This document shows, piece by piece, positions 12,513-26,500 of a DNA stretch of 64,000 bases. The position numbers and the translations under genes were made by a program. Every line of letters starts with the position of its first letter. Position 1 is the first letter of the stretch. Under the pieces are notes generated by a model. It was given only the letters and a program-made list of their open reading frames with translations, was not told where the DNA came from and did not search any database. The stretch covers positions 124,001 to 188,000 of the forward strand of contig NW_002476563.1 in the NCBI RefSeq assembly GCF_000189635.1, given 5' to 3'. The DNA comes from Tetrahymena thermophila SB210 (taxonomy: Eukaryota; Ciliophora; Oligohymenophorea; Hymenostomatida; Tetrahymenidae).

Positions 12513-13979
12513 TCAATTTCCACCAAGTAGATGATTCAAGGCATTTTCTTCTTCCCAGCCATATTTCATTAATACTTCCTATTTATAAAATTTTAATACT
12601 CAATCAATAAATCATTTTTCGCTTTGCTTTAAATTGAAAATAATTATATCAGCTTTCTATCTATCTATCTTTAGTTTATCAATTATTTGAATGCAAATTA
12701 TATTGCTATTTTTTAAATCTATCAATTTAATTTTAGTTAATTATATAAACCCTTTTGGTAATATATTTATTTATATATACATTTTGAATTTTATTACTAC
12801 TTGAAATAAATAAATAAATGATCAAATAGCTTCAAGTGTATTTTTCGCTTGCTTTGTTTTATTTTTATTTGGTGGAGGTTAACTGTCTCTATTTATTTAA
12901 AAAATAACTAAATTTTAATTATTACTCTACTAGTTTTTTCATCGAAACCCATATCTACAAACTTTTTGATCTTCTCATCTTAAGATTTAGTATTTGCATA
13001 GTTTTGTGTCCATTCTTTTGCTTGTTTTAAAAATTAATCTCTTTAACTTTTATATTAGCCGGCAACAACTGCATCTTGAGGATCATCTATATAAATTTAA
13101 GTAAAAAAAATGCATTAAAATGTGTTTCGTTGATATTTAATCCATAAAAATTTATGTTTTCAATTTCTATTTGTTCGTTTTTCAGAAAATTTTTGAATTT
13201 GTTTAAAATCTCAAAATGAGGCTGGCAAAAATAGTGGATTTTGCTTTTGCAAAACATATCTATAAGAAAAATTTATGCCATTATGGAACGGTCTTTAACA
13301 ATTCATTTGAGATTTGTATATTTTATTGAATTTAAGTCTCACCTGGTTCAGGTGCACACATCAAGGCTTGGAGGGAGAGCAAAGCTGTTCTAATTGAAAG
13401 TGCAGGTGACCATTCGTTTTTGAGAATATCTAAGCAGATAGCTCCAGTTTGAGAAGAAATATTAGGATGCCATATTCTAGTATCAAATTTCATCTAGAAA
13501 ATAGGTAATGTATAATTCAAATTATTTGTTTTTCTTTTAAAATAAGTTTACTTTAGGAGGTTTATAGGGATAGTCATTTGGAAGCTAGATATCAATCTAG
13601 AAAACACCTCCGTGATAGGGAGTATCCTCCTTTTATATAAAATAAAATTGAACATTTGGCTTGACTTAAAAAGATATTTTGAAGAATTGTTCCTGAAAGA
13701 AAAGGTTTAGCTAAGAAATATTTTTGAATTGCAGTAAAAATGATTAAATTACAGGTCCATTAATGTATCCTTTCCAATGATTGATATTATCGCCAACTGT
13801 GCAAACTTTAATATTGCTGGATTCAGCCTATTTGAAGTTAAAATGGTAAGAAATGAGCATTTGCATGTCAAGAAATATGCTAAAGCATTTATAATTCAAA
13901 TAATAAAAGTAAAAATCACATTTTTACTAAAATCGCTTAATTCTTTTTGAATTCTTCCTTTATTATTTCCAGGTTGCAT
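12513..13979 (-). CDS. Ubiquitin-conjugating enzyme E2 with C-terminal UBA domain (UBE2K / yeast Ubc1 type)
   Basis: Exons on the minus strand: 13979-13920, 13827-13753, 13692-13552, 13493-13343, 13086-12926, 12578-12513, giving 217 aa. The UBC fold is clear: an N-terminal helix ([12 protein letters not shown]), [25 protein letters not shown], then [16 protein letters not shown] with the HPN motif and catalytic Cys at residue 112, then [19 protein letters not shown] and the [12 protein letters not shown] loop. The C-terminus is a UBA domain split by a 347-nt intron: [11 protein letters not shown] in exon 5 and [18 protein letters not shown] in exon 6. E2s of this UBA-bearing family typically build Lys48-linked ubiquitin chains, so this activity is inferred by family. 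The first intron uses the less usual donor GTGATT. The neighbour on the same strand is an RBR E3 ligase. Confidence 0.95.
12654..12672. repeat. CTAT microsatellite
   Basis: Short tandem CTAT units within the last intron of the E2 gene. No function is visible. Confidence 0.6.
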
Positions 13980-15593
13980 TCTTTTTTAATAAATTCTATC
14001 AAATTTTTCTTTTTTCTTTAAAATTATTATTTTTTTTTTCACTTTACCTGTTTTTTTTTCTACTCTTGATTTGCACACATCATTTCACTATTAATAAAAT
14101 CTAGTCTTTAAACATTTTTTCCAAATTCTTTCTTACTCGTAAAAGGTTAATGTTTATTTTAATTCTTTATTTATTCTTGTTAATAAAATTGAAAATAATT
14201 ACTCAACTCTTTAAAAACTAATTGCCCCATTTCTCCATTTTTAAGCAATATATTTCAATTAAAAACTCTTCCGACTCGAACAAAAATGACAAAAGGTATG
14301 ACAAAAATTTATCCAAAAAGATTATTAATTTCACAATATATTTTAATAGGGAAAAAAGCATATTTAATTTGTTAATAAATTATGTATTCTGAATCAAATG
14401 TTAGTGTTGATTTGAGTTAAAACTTTATAGTTATTTGAATTTAATTGTAATTTAATTGCTGTATGTTGTAATTTAAATGAATAATGAAAATAACAAAAAG
14501 CTCGAACACTCAATAAATTATTAAAAAGCTTTTGTTTTTTTCAATATCAATTGATTAATTTATTTTCTACTAAAAATATCTATGTTTTATAAAACAAAAG
14601 ATTGTTATATAATTATATTTTTTAAACAACAAAGTATATTTAACAGTATATTTTAAAACATTAAATAAATTATTAAAATTTTACCAACATTTATTACCAT
14701 ATAATTTTGTTAAGAGTTAACAATATTTAAAGAATTGAATTAAATTATTGAAAATAAAATTAATACTAGTAAGTGTAATTTAATTAAGTAAATATCTTTG
14801 TTGCAAATAGAATAATAGCAGAATTTTTAGAAATTATGGTTTTGGATCTATTAATTAGGTTTTTATGCTATTTAATTAATATAAAACGAATAAAAAATAA
14901 TTTATTGTAATGTAAAAACTTAATTAAATAATTATTTTATTTTTTTCCATATTAAATTCTGGATTTTAATATTAAATTATTAAATGTAAGAAAATGAGTC
15001 ATTAGAGTCATTTCAAAATAAACCATAATAAACAGTAAATTAAGCATGTTGTAAAAATTGCTACTTATAACTTGAGGGGTATTTTGAAAATGAGTCTCAT
15101 GACCTATTTTCTTATACATTATAATATTTGTTTTATATTCTAATATGTTGATATATTTATTTTTTGTTTATTTTTTAAATTACATTATCGTTAAAGTCAA
15201 TTTATTGTTATTAGACTATTAAATTTTAAAAAATTTTATTTTTAAATTTACATAACCAACATTTAATAAGATATCATAATTTTTTCAAATATGAAATTAA
15301 GAACTCTTTTGACTCCTAATTATTTAAAATTTCAAAACTATTTTAGGAAATAATAGTATTAGAATATTAGATAATATATTAGAATGTAAAGCAAGTATGA
15401 TTAGAAATCAAATATTGATTTTAGAATATTAAGCAAATATTTAAATTTGATTAATAAATATTAAAGTATTAAAAGTTAAAAATTTAAAGCATAAGCAATA
15501 AATATTTGAATTCGCAGCAAGCATATTAAATTTTAGAATACTAAAATAAATATAAGTATAAGTAATATTTAAGAAAAAAATAAAATCTATTCT

Positions 15594-16095
15594 AGAATTT
15601 TTTAAGCTAATTTCTTTTCAAGGATTAACCTAAATTTTTTTGAAAATTAAATCCTTAACTTTAAAATATAAAATAATATAAATTAAATTCAATAAATAAT
15701 TAACTTAAATAATTTAATCATTACTTTAATATTTAAAGATAGATATGCTTCATTTAAAAATTAAATATTTAATTAATGCAAATTAAAATTGCAATATGAA
15801 ATATAAATATTGTGATTTCAAAAATTCATATTAGAATATGAAAGAATAATAATTACTAAAATAAAATTTATACATATTAAATTATCAAAATATTATAAGA
15901 AAAAAAATAAACCAATTTTAGAATTTTTTATGCAATTTTCTTCAAAGACTAACCTAAAATTATTTGATAATTGAATTCTAAACTTTAAATCATAAAATAA
16001 TATACAAAAAATAAAAAAAATAATTAGCTTAAATAATTTAATGGTTATTTTATTATTTTTAAAGATGTATGTCTTTTAAAAATTAAATATTTAAA
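15594..16095. repeat. Diverged direct repeat, two copies about 325 bp apart
   Basis: The stretch 15594-15770 (GAATTTTTTAAGCTAATTTC, then GATTAACCTAAATTT, CTTAAATAATTTAAT and TTTAAAGATAGATATG) recurs in altered form at 15920-16095 with the same order of blocks. Copies differ by many substitutions and small gaps, so the duplication is old. Both flank the younger 140-bp array. Confidence 0.7.
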
Positions 16096-16250
16096 TATAA
16101 ATTATTTTATAAATGTTAGTTAAAATTAGAATATGATATATAAATATTATGATATTAAAAAATACCTATTAGAATATCTAAAATAACACTATAATATCCA
16201 AAATAAATATAAGAATATGAAAAAATATATTAGTTTAAAATTCATAATAT

Positions 16251-16800
16251 CTATTTTTCATATTCTAAATTGAATTTTATTATTCTAATATCTATTTTTC
16301 ATACATTAATATTAGAATATCAAAAATAAATATTAGAATATGAAAAAATATATTAATTTTCAAAAATTCATATTAATAATTATAAAATATCTATTTTTCA
16401 TATTCTAAATTGAATTTTATTATTCTAATATCTATTTTTCATACATTAATATTAGAATATCAAAAATAAATATTAGAATATGAAAAAATATATTAGTTTT
16501 CAAAAATTCATATTAATAATTATAAAATATTCATTTTTGATATTCTAATTTGAATTTTCGTATTCTAATATCTATTTTTCATACATTAATATTAGAATAT
16601 CAAAAATAAATATTAGAATATGAAAAAATATATTAGTTTTCAAGAATTCATATTAATAATTATAAAATATTCATTTTTGATATTCTAATTTGAATTTTCA
16701 TATTCTAATATCTATTTTTCATACATTAATATTAGAATATCAAAAATAAATATTCGAATATGTAAAAATATATTTGTTTTTCAAAATTCTTTTTAGATCA
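16251..16800. repeat. 140-bp tandem repeat, four copies, with internal inverted repeats
   Basis: Copies begin at 16251, 16391, 16531 and 16671, an exact 140-bp period; the fourth decays near 16750-16800, and a degenerate half copy precedes the array. Within a copy, TTTTTCATATTCTAA (16254-16268) is the exact reverse complement of TTAGAATATGAAAAA (16333-16347), and TATTCTAATAT/ATATTAGAATA forms a second inverted pair inside it. Copies 1-2 share CTATTTTTCATATTCTAAAT while copies 3-4 share TCATTTTTGATATTCTAATT, so the array grew at least in part by pairwise duplication. Confidence 0.9.
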
Positions 16801-17567
16801 TTTATAATAATATTAGAACATCAAAAATTCATTTTCAAATATCAAAGAATAAAGCTAAAATAAAATTTATACTTTAAGATTATCATATATTCATATACTA
16901 ATATCAAAAATTAATATTTATTTATGAAAAATAAACATTAGAATATGAAAATTGAATTTAGAATATGAAAATTGAATTTAGAATATGAAAAATAAATATT
17001 AGAATATAAAAATTAATAAATATTAGAATATAACAATTTAAGATTAGAGTATAGAAATTTATGTATAAGAATATGAAAGATTAGAGATGAAAATAAATAA
17101 ATAAATTAAATTCAAATTTTATTCTTAGTTTATATTGCAATTATTTTTATTAATAATTTAAACCATAATTAAGATATATGTATGAATTCTATTATTATTT
17201 TATCATTAAAAAATTCAAAATAAGCTTTCTCGTATTTTAAAATATGAATAAAAAATTGTAACCATTAAATTGATTATATTTATGATGTTGATAAATATTT
17301 TTTATAATTGTAAAAGAATTATTTATGAATATCTTTAATGTATCTATTCTTTATTAAGAATCTCCAAATAATTAATTTCAGTTTTCAAATTAAAGGGCTT
17401 CAACTGTTATAATTAAGAACCCGTTTTTTTTTTTAAAGTAGGAGTATAAATATTCTAAAATATAATATATTTTGATATTGTGATGCATTTTAAAAACAAA
17501 ATCAAAATTGAATTTTATAAATAATTAGATAAAAATAAATAAAACAAATTAAAAAAAACCTAAATAA

Positions 17568-20500
17568 ATGGATTTTAATTTTATTGACGAAAATAATAAT
17601 GAGCTTAATCATTAGCGATAATAGAATGCCTAGTAATAAAATTAAGAGGAAATTAAGAAATCTTAATTAGAAGATAGACTATTAAAATATTTAGAAGAGC
17701 TCGAATTGAGAAATGTCAGCTCAATTTAAGGAGAAATTGAAGAAGTATAAAAAGAAATTGAAAAGTATAAATTGAAAGATAATTAGGCTAGAGTATCTGA
17801 AAAAGAATAAACTCTTGAAAAACTGAATGAGATTCAGTAAATGATAAAACAATTATGTGAAATAAGAAATTAATAATTAGAATATTAATTAAATGAAATA
17901 CTTTCTGAATTAAATATGAGAGATGCGAATCTATTAGCAGAAGAAATAGGAGACGTTAAATCTGAATTAGAAAATTATGAAATGAAAAAAAGACCAAAAA
18001 AAGTTGCAGAGAAAAGAAAAACTCTAGAAAAGCTAATAAATGCTCAATAAATATATTTTGAAATATAATACTCAAATGGAGATCCATAAACTATTTTAGA
18101 TTAGCTTTTTAAGTAACATTTAGAAGAAAAATTAAGAATAGGTTTGCAAGAGCTAAAATTAGAAGATGTTGATTCTATAGAAATAGTGATATAAGAAGTA
18201 AAATCAGAAATCAAATAGCTGTTATCTAAAAAAAAATAAAATTAGGCTTCTGAAAAAAAGTGTAACCTTGAAAAGCTTGAGAATCTTTAAAACATTGCAA
18301 AAGAATTACATTAATTAGATTAATAGTTATAAATCGATTAAAAGTCAAAAAAGAAACAATAACTAGAACAATAGCTGGATTAATTTATGAAAGAACTTGA
18401 GTTAGAAGACGTTTAATAAATAGAAGAAGAAATTTAATAAATATTGGAAAAAATAGAAAAATATTCATAAAGAAAAGAAAATTCCAAAGTTTCATAAGAA
18501 GAATAAACTTTATCAAAGCTTAAAAATTGCCAATTAATATACTTAGACTTATAGAAACTAAATGATGAGGCAAATTTAAATAATAGTAATTTAAAAGAAA
18601 TTATTAATTAAAATTCAGAAATGGAATTAGATTTTACCAATTAAATTTATTAATAGGAGGATCCTAATTAAAGAGATAACTAAATTTTGGATTTGAATAC
18701 AAAATTTAATGTTAAATATTTAAAATAAGATGCTTCGCAAATACCTTATTCTAGCGAAAAACTACTAACTGAAATGCTAATATTTTGTATAGAATTGTTA
18801 ACTTCTAATGGTATTAAGATTGCTGATGAATATTATTCTTAAGTCTTAAATTTTCTATTAGAAATAGAAAATAGATTAAAGATAGAAGATTAGCTCGGTC
18901 CAGAAATATTATAGTCAATATAGTGTTTAAAATTAAGCATAGATCATGATAATTTAAAATAATTTATTGTTGATACAGAAAAGCTGCTTAAAAAAATTAG
19001 ACCTTTAAATGTAAATGAAATGAATAGACTAATTAATGAAGCTAATAAGGCATCAAATATTATGAAAGGATAAGACATTATATTATTTTTAGGTAATACT
19101 GGGGCAGGTAAATCAACAACAGTTCATTTTTTATCTGGATCAAGGATGGTTAAATTAAAAAGCGAATTTATAGATTACATTGGCCCAGACCCTAATAAAA
19201 TATTAAACAAGTCTCTTTAAAAAGTTAAAATTGGAGTTTAAGCTTAATCAGAAACACGTTACATTACTCCTGTTTAAGTGCATTATTAAGATGTTTAAAT
19301 GAATTAAAAAGGACATTTTATACTTTGCGATGTACCAGGATTTGGAGATACTGCTGGACCTGAAGTAGATATCGCAAACGGAATCGGAATAGTCGAGGCT
19401 ATTAAACAGTGCAAAAGTGTTAGACCTGTCATTTTATTAAGTTTCAAAAGCACTGGAGACAAAGGATAAGGGATAAAAGATTTAGCTCACTTGCTTCTAG
19501 GGCTTATTTAAAATCCAGATGATAATTTAAGTCTATTTACTTACTTATTTACAAAATTTCCTCAAGATGTTGACATAAACAAGGAACTGAAAAATATCAA
19601 AAAAAGTATAGAAGAATCCTCAGATAAAGCATTTATAAGTCTCTTTGAAGATATGATTTATTAAACTGAAAAAGGTTGCTGCAGAGTAGAACCATTAACA
19701 AATCAGCCTTAAGTTTTATTAAAGTAAATACTTAAAAAATAAGGAGTTGATGATCCAAGTTAGATCTTCAAATTTTCAATTACTTAAAACTCGTAATCTG
19801 TAATTTAGGATTAAGCTTTAAAAACACAATAAATGATTATTTCAGCTGTAAGTAGATGTGAATATGAATTAATAAATTATTAATTAAATAAATTAAAATT
19901 TTTAGTGGATACTTTAAATTAAAATTCTATTAAATAAACTTATGAAAAATGCAAAAAGCTAATCATAGATAATTTTAATACTTATTACAACAATGCTATA
20001 TCGTAGCTTGATTAATCTATTTAGAATCAAAATAAATTGGATATTTAATATCTTTATTAGTTTTAAGATCTAGTAAATAAATCTAAAAATTTAGAATAGT
20101 TAAGAAGCTAGCATTTAGGTAATGAAGTTATGTAATACGATTCTCTAATATAACAATTAAAACTATCAGTTTAAAAGATGGCAAATGTTTTTAATTAAGA
20201 TGATAATATAACCAAATTTGCTTCAAATAATATTGATAACATAAAACTTATTTCTGAAATCTTTCCTGAAATAAAGTAGTAATATGGTAACTCTTGTTAA
20301 TTAATAATGAAAAAAATTGAAAGCCTTCTTATACTTTGCAAACAGACAATAAAAAATAAGAATTACGATTAACTTTCAATGTAGCTTTCATAAATAAAAT
20401 CTTACCAAATTGAATTTAAAAACCATCTGAATGAATAAAGTATAAATGAAGAATTAAATAATGTGAAAAAACAATTTTATGATATTTTTGTTAATATTAT

Positions 20501-23500
20501 TGAATAATCAAACCACACGTTAGAAAAAAAAGAATTATAAATATAAGATATTGATAACTTAAATAGACATTTTTAAGATTTTGGAGATGTTGAAAAAAAT
20601 TTGAAACTGATTCAGCATTTTTCAACTGACTAAATCTCAAAGTATAAAAAAAATTTCATTAATAATTTGGTAAAACATTTTGAAAAAATAATCAAATAAA
20701 TTGAAGATACGCTTAAATTAGAACCTGAGCAAGCATTCTAAAAATTAGAAATTTTGGTTTATTAAATGAAATAATTTAGATAAATTAATACAATAGATCA
20801 TTTGACTTCTGATAAGTATTATAAATCAATCTAAGATGTGGAAGGTTTAATGTAATCAATAAAGAGGTAGATAGATTAATACTTAAATGATTTCTAACAT
20901 GATAAAAAAAAAGTAGATTTTTAAAAAGTTTATAGATGCTTAATTTAGTTAAAATCTGCTGAGTGGATGGATGGTGTTCAAAAAGGAATTTATGAATAAA
21001 AGATTAAAGGTATTACTGATGAACTTTTCAAATATTCACAGTTTTAAATAATTACAAAATTGGTAGATTTAGATTTAAGCTGTAAAAACTATTAAAATAT
21101 TTCTGTGGCATCTGAGTTGCTTATAGAAATGGAAAGAATGTAGGTCTTTGAAGAATTTAATATTAAATTAAAGGAATTAAGAGAAACAGCTGAAAAAAAA
21201 TTTTCAAATTCCATCGAAAGTGTGTTTAATTAGATCAAGGAATTAATAAGCAAATATAATAAATTTTTAAATTTAAGAATGGAAGGTTCCTTCTTAATTT
21301 AGCCTTAAAATACTGAAACTTCAGAAGAATAAGAAGAAGAGAAGGAGAATATATAAAACAAAATAAATTCTTCAAAATATTGTTTGGCAAATGATAATTA
21401 AATACAATAAAAAAAGAGTATTAAATGCTCAAAATAAATTATCAAAAATAATATTGTAAAAATAAAAAGAGAATCAAAAAGGTTTATACAAATTGAGCAT
21501 CAAAGTAAACTTAAGAATAAATAAAATTTTTTCCCTATTAAAATTGATATGAACTAGATTGAAGACTATTTAGTTTATATCGAAAATTGTTGCACAAGTA
21601 AATGGATAAGATTAGATGCAAACACTCTAAAAGATAAACTAAAATAATTGTTGGTCTAATATGGAAATTCTTTAAAAGTTCAAATATAATAATATTTTTA
21701 AATAATCACAGAAGCAAATGAATAAAATGATAATGAGAAGTCTTTGGCATCTTAAAAGCTAGCTACATAAGCTCAAGAGCTGATGGAGCTATAAAATTAT
21801 AAAATGACTTGCTAGCTAGTCTAAGGAGGATAAATACTTAAAGATTTAAAAAATTTAATGCAATAACATTATTTAGAACTGTATGATTAACTGAACTAGA
21901 CTTCATTAGAAAAATAATTTTAAGCGCAAATAATAAGGATTATAAAGTAACTAATTCACACTGAAAATATCCTTGGCGATAATAAGTTTTATAACCTTTA
22001 TAAGAATCAGTAAATTGAAATAAATAATGAATATAAAGGAATTTATTAAAAAATAATAGAGTAAATAGAACTAAATTAATATTAAAATGCATCTTTTGAA
22101 TTGTTGTCAATAGATGATAAATCTGCTAATGAAAAAGCTATGAAATAAATAAGATTAACGCTTGTAACCTCAGTAGAGCTGTTACTTGATAAAGCTTAAG
22201 ATAAACAATCGTATCTTGAAAATCAAATTCAAAAAGATTTGATAAATCAAATTGTTTAAATTATTGAATAAATAAAAAAGGCAAAGTAATGCTTGTAAGA
22301 CTATTTTGAAAAAGAATTTTTAGATAACGTAGATAGATAAGTTGATTAAATCATTATTGATATTTAAAATAAAATAGAGCAATATTTAGAGAGTATGTCT
22401 GCTCATGTAAAGCAATTAGATTTTTTTTAAGTAGAGGAAAAGAGAGAGCACATAATGTAGATTATATTACTTCTGTCTCGCTATAATAGCTAAACAAAAG
22501 AAGAGATAAACAAAAAGCTAAATTAATTGCAAAAAGAGCTCGAAGAAAAAGTAAAACAAATTACTTAAATCGATTATAATGATTAAAATAATTTAATACA
22601 TAAACCTCCAAAATTTATCTTAGAAAAGCTCAGTAAAGTCTCATCAAGAAATATTAAATATGCTGAATGTTATGATAAATTAAATAAAATTTTGATAGAT
22701 AGAGTAAGCAATAGTATTCTGGATTATCAAAATTCAATATAATAAGAACAAAATTAGAAAGAACTTAAAATTTAAACTCTCATAAATTCTCTACCAGATG
22801 ATTTAAAACTATAATCATAAGATTAATTTAATAGTGTGAAGCAATTTATTAAATAAAAGAATGATGTTTTTGAAAAAGATTTTAAATAAGCAGAAAAAAG
22901 CAAAGACTTAGATAAAAAATTAAAGTTTATGGAATAATGTAGCTAAGAAAAAATGTTTTCATTTTAAGATAAAATGAGCAAATAAATACAATAAGAGTGC
23001 TAAAAGTATTCTTCTTAACTAACAGATTATCTAGGTAAAAATGAAATTAAAGAAAGTATTTAATAAGCAATTAAGTTGTTAGAGAATAAAAATAAATTTT
23101 TAGATTATAAAAAGAAATTTGGAGAAGAAAAAGATAGAATTGAAGAGTTCGAAAAAATGTATTCAGAACTTGAAAAAGCTATTTCATCCAATTACGAAAG
23201 CGCTCGTAGGGCTATCTAATCGGATATATCAATGAGCTTTGAAAGTTTAAAGGCTATTAAAACAATAGAAGACTAGGATTCCTACCAAAAAGAATATGAT
23301 AAGCTTTAAAGTTTCATTATAAATCTTAAAGATTATGAAAAATATTTCCTTATCAATGATTTCAATACCAAAATAAAAAGTTTAGGCTTTGAAATTTATA
23401 ATTTTTTTGAAAAAATCTTTAAAAGTTTTAATGATAACTTAAAGGACATGAAGATCAAGAAAATTAAATAAGATCTTTTACTTATAAGTAAATGGGAGAA

Positions 23501-26500
23501 TTTCATATAAAAAATAGTTATGGATGTAAAAAAATAAAATATTTTCACTGAATAATTCTTAAATGACTATTAAATAACATAATTTAAAGAAAAATATCAT
23601 AGTTATAAAGATTGCATAGAAAAATTTATAAATTAGATATAAGAAGTAAAATAAAATGTAATAAATTTTAAGTTCTAAGATGATTATTAAATGCATTCTT
23701 AACATTAAGAACTGAAAAAAGATGTTAATATTCTAATACAATTAAAAGAGGAAAAAATAGATTTTTAAAGTACTCAACTTGACTATGAATGCTATGAAAA
23801 AGAGTGTCTCCCAAAATTAATAAGTAAAATTGAAGAATTTTAAAAAGAAATAGAGATAATTTTGGAAAGCTAAGAGAAATAATTTTCAGAAAATGAATTC
23901 AAAATGTTTAATAAGTATTATGATAATTTGAATTAATTTAATGAAAATGTTAAAAATTTAAATATTGATATTGAATATTACAAAAGGAGAATCAGTTAAA
24001 AATTAGAATAAAAAATAGAAAATTTATTTTAGAGCATAGATGTTACCTAAATTGATAGTGTTGCCAAAAGTTTGATTTTGATAAAGACTTACTCTGAAAA
24101 TATACCTTCATTTAAAAAGAATTTTGATTGTCGATTAGATATTTGGATCAAAAATATCTATTTTAATGAATTTAAAGGAATGAAATTAGCTTAGCTCGTA
24201 ACACATTTATAAAGAGAAAAAACTGGTATAGGAATAATTATAATTGAAGAACACGATATATTTAAACAATAATCCATATCTATCTTTAATAAGTAAGTAA
24301 AAGAGTAAGGAATTAAATATGTTTTAGAAAACATTAAAGGTGAAGATCTGAATAAAGAAAAATTAGATAATGTTTACAATAAATTCTTAAAATAATATGA
24401 AGATATCGTTTAAAATAATATCATTTGCATAGAAAATAAGAGTCAATCTGAAAAGATAGTTATTGAATCTTTAGCTTACAAAGTTAAAAGCTTTGCCAAA
24501 AAAATAGAATTAAAAAATAAATAGATAAAATGGGACAATTCTGTAAGACAAAATATTCCATCACTTATGGCTCATATATTTGCTTTATGGACATTTTTGA
24601 ATATGGAATATTTCAAAGAGTTAACTCATATGGCAAAGGAAGAGAAAGAAACTTACTTATTTTCACCTCATGCAGGATAAATTATATCAATATTCCGTTT
24701 ATTAGGATTGGGGTATTAAACTGATGGCTTATAAAATAATTTTATTTAAATAGGAACTGGAGAAGGAAAATCTATTGTATTAGCAGTTACTGCAATAATA
24801 TTTGCACTGCATGAAGTTGATGTATATTGTGCTTGCTATAGCTAGTACCTTAGTGAAAGAGATTATGAAAGTTTTCTAAAATTATTTAATATTTTAGGGG
24901 TTATACAAAATATAAAGTATGGAGCCTTTACTAAAATATGTGAACATTTCATAAATCAATAGGGAGATATTCGTTAGTTAACAGCGGATTACATATGTAA
25001 TGGCTTTTCTGAAAATAAGAAAAAGACTAAAAAAACAACGAAAAATCCAAGCATATTAATTATTGATGAGGTAGATGTATTCTTTACTAAGGATTTTTAT
25101 GGAAGCATGTATAATCCTGTAGCTCGTTTGCAAGATGAAAATATTGTAAAGTTAGCTGAATTTATATGGTAATCAAGAAAATAGCATTTGTTTTTGGAAA
25201 AAATTTAATAAACAAATTTTTACAAATAATGCATAAATAAATTTAAAAATTTGAGAACTATTATCGACGAATGTCTAAAAGACATGATTTCAGATTCTAA
25301 AAATTTTTCTCATGATTATTTGGTTCTAAATGATAGAATTTGTTACAAGGAATAAGATAGAGTGTCTTTTGATATTAATTATGGCTATAAAACTTTATTT
25401 GCTTACTTTTATGAACAAGAAAAGGGATAAATAAGTTTAAAAAGTTTGCAAGAAAATACTTTTATTTTATTACGATGTGGTAGTTTTTCCTACTCTGAAA
25501 TACCTTTTTAATTTGAAAATATTATTGGAGTAACAGGTACTTTAGAGACTTTGAATGATTTTGAAAAAAATATTGTCTAAAAGATTTTTAAAATAACAAA
25601 AAGCACATTTATTCCTAGTGTTTTTGGTAAAAATAAACGTAAGTTTGCATAGAAAGATGATACATATGTTGAGAGCGAAGATGATTACTTTAAGATTCTG
25701 AGAGAAAAAATTGAAAAAAGTTTATATAGAAATGAATAAAAAAGAGCTGTTTTATTATTCTTTGAAACAGAGTAATAGCTTTTAAAATTTTATAATTCTC
25801 CAGAATTAAATGATTTAAAATATAATATCAATATTATTACTGAATAAATTTCAAATTATAATTATGTAGAAAAAATTAAATAACTAATTAAAAAGTCCAC
25901 TATCTAAGGTTAAATAACTCTTTTAACTTCTTCATTTGGTCGTGGTACTGATTTCAAATGTTCTGATTAACAAGTTCTAGATAATGGCGGAGTTCATGTT
26001 ATCTAAACTTTCTTCTCAAGTAAAAAATCTGAGGAAATCTAAATTATGGGAAGGTGTGCTAGGTAAGGAGCAGAAGGATCCTATAGCTTAGTACTTTTAG
26101 ATTCAGATTTAGAAAAAATATTAGGAGCTGACTATAGAAAAGCAATAGAATAGATAAGATAAAATAATAATTTTTATGAAGTTTTAGATAAAAAACGAAA
26201 TGAAATTGAGTGTTTAGAGTATACTAACTACCATAAATATATTGATTAAATTAAATAAAAGCACATTGAAGGTTAACAATATATTAATTCCCTTGTTTCT
26301 TAAAATGAAAATTAAGTTTAAGAATTCTTATTAAAAAATAATAAAGGCTCTAATGATATACAAAATTTAATCAGAATACTATGCTTAGTAGATGGAACAA
26401 GTTCAATGGGACTTGTGTTAAACAAAGTTAAAACTGAAATAAGCGTTATGCTTGAAAGGTCTTGTCAGATAATAATAAATAGCGAAAAAAACATTCCTGA

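Larger units (their letters stand above)
13980..17567. other. Intergenic region between divergent E2 and SecA-like genes
   Basis: About 3.6 kb of very AT-rich DNA between two divergent genes, so both promoters should lie here. I see no gene. The part from about 15.3 to 17.1 kb is built of diverged direct and inverted repeats around the motif TTAGAATAT, listed separately. Confidence 0.6.

Noticed and set aside
12832..12882. Alternative last exon of the E2 (reading LTSTKQKQ...)
   Set aside because: It does not complete the UBA fold, whereas the exon at 12578-12513 gives a clear UBA ending.
16251..16800. CRISPR array
   Set aside because: Units are contiguous 140-bp tandem copies with no unique spacers, in a eukaryotic genome.
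24530..24724. 64-codon plus-strand frame starting MGQFCKTKY
   Set aside because: Out of frame inside the SecA-like gene, just before its TGEGKS motif; the main frame is uninterrupted.
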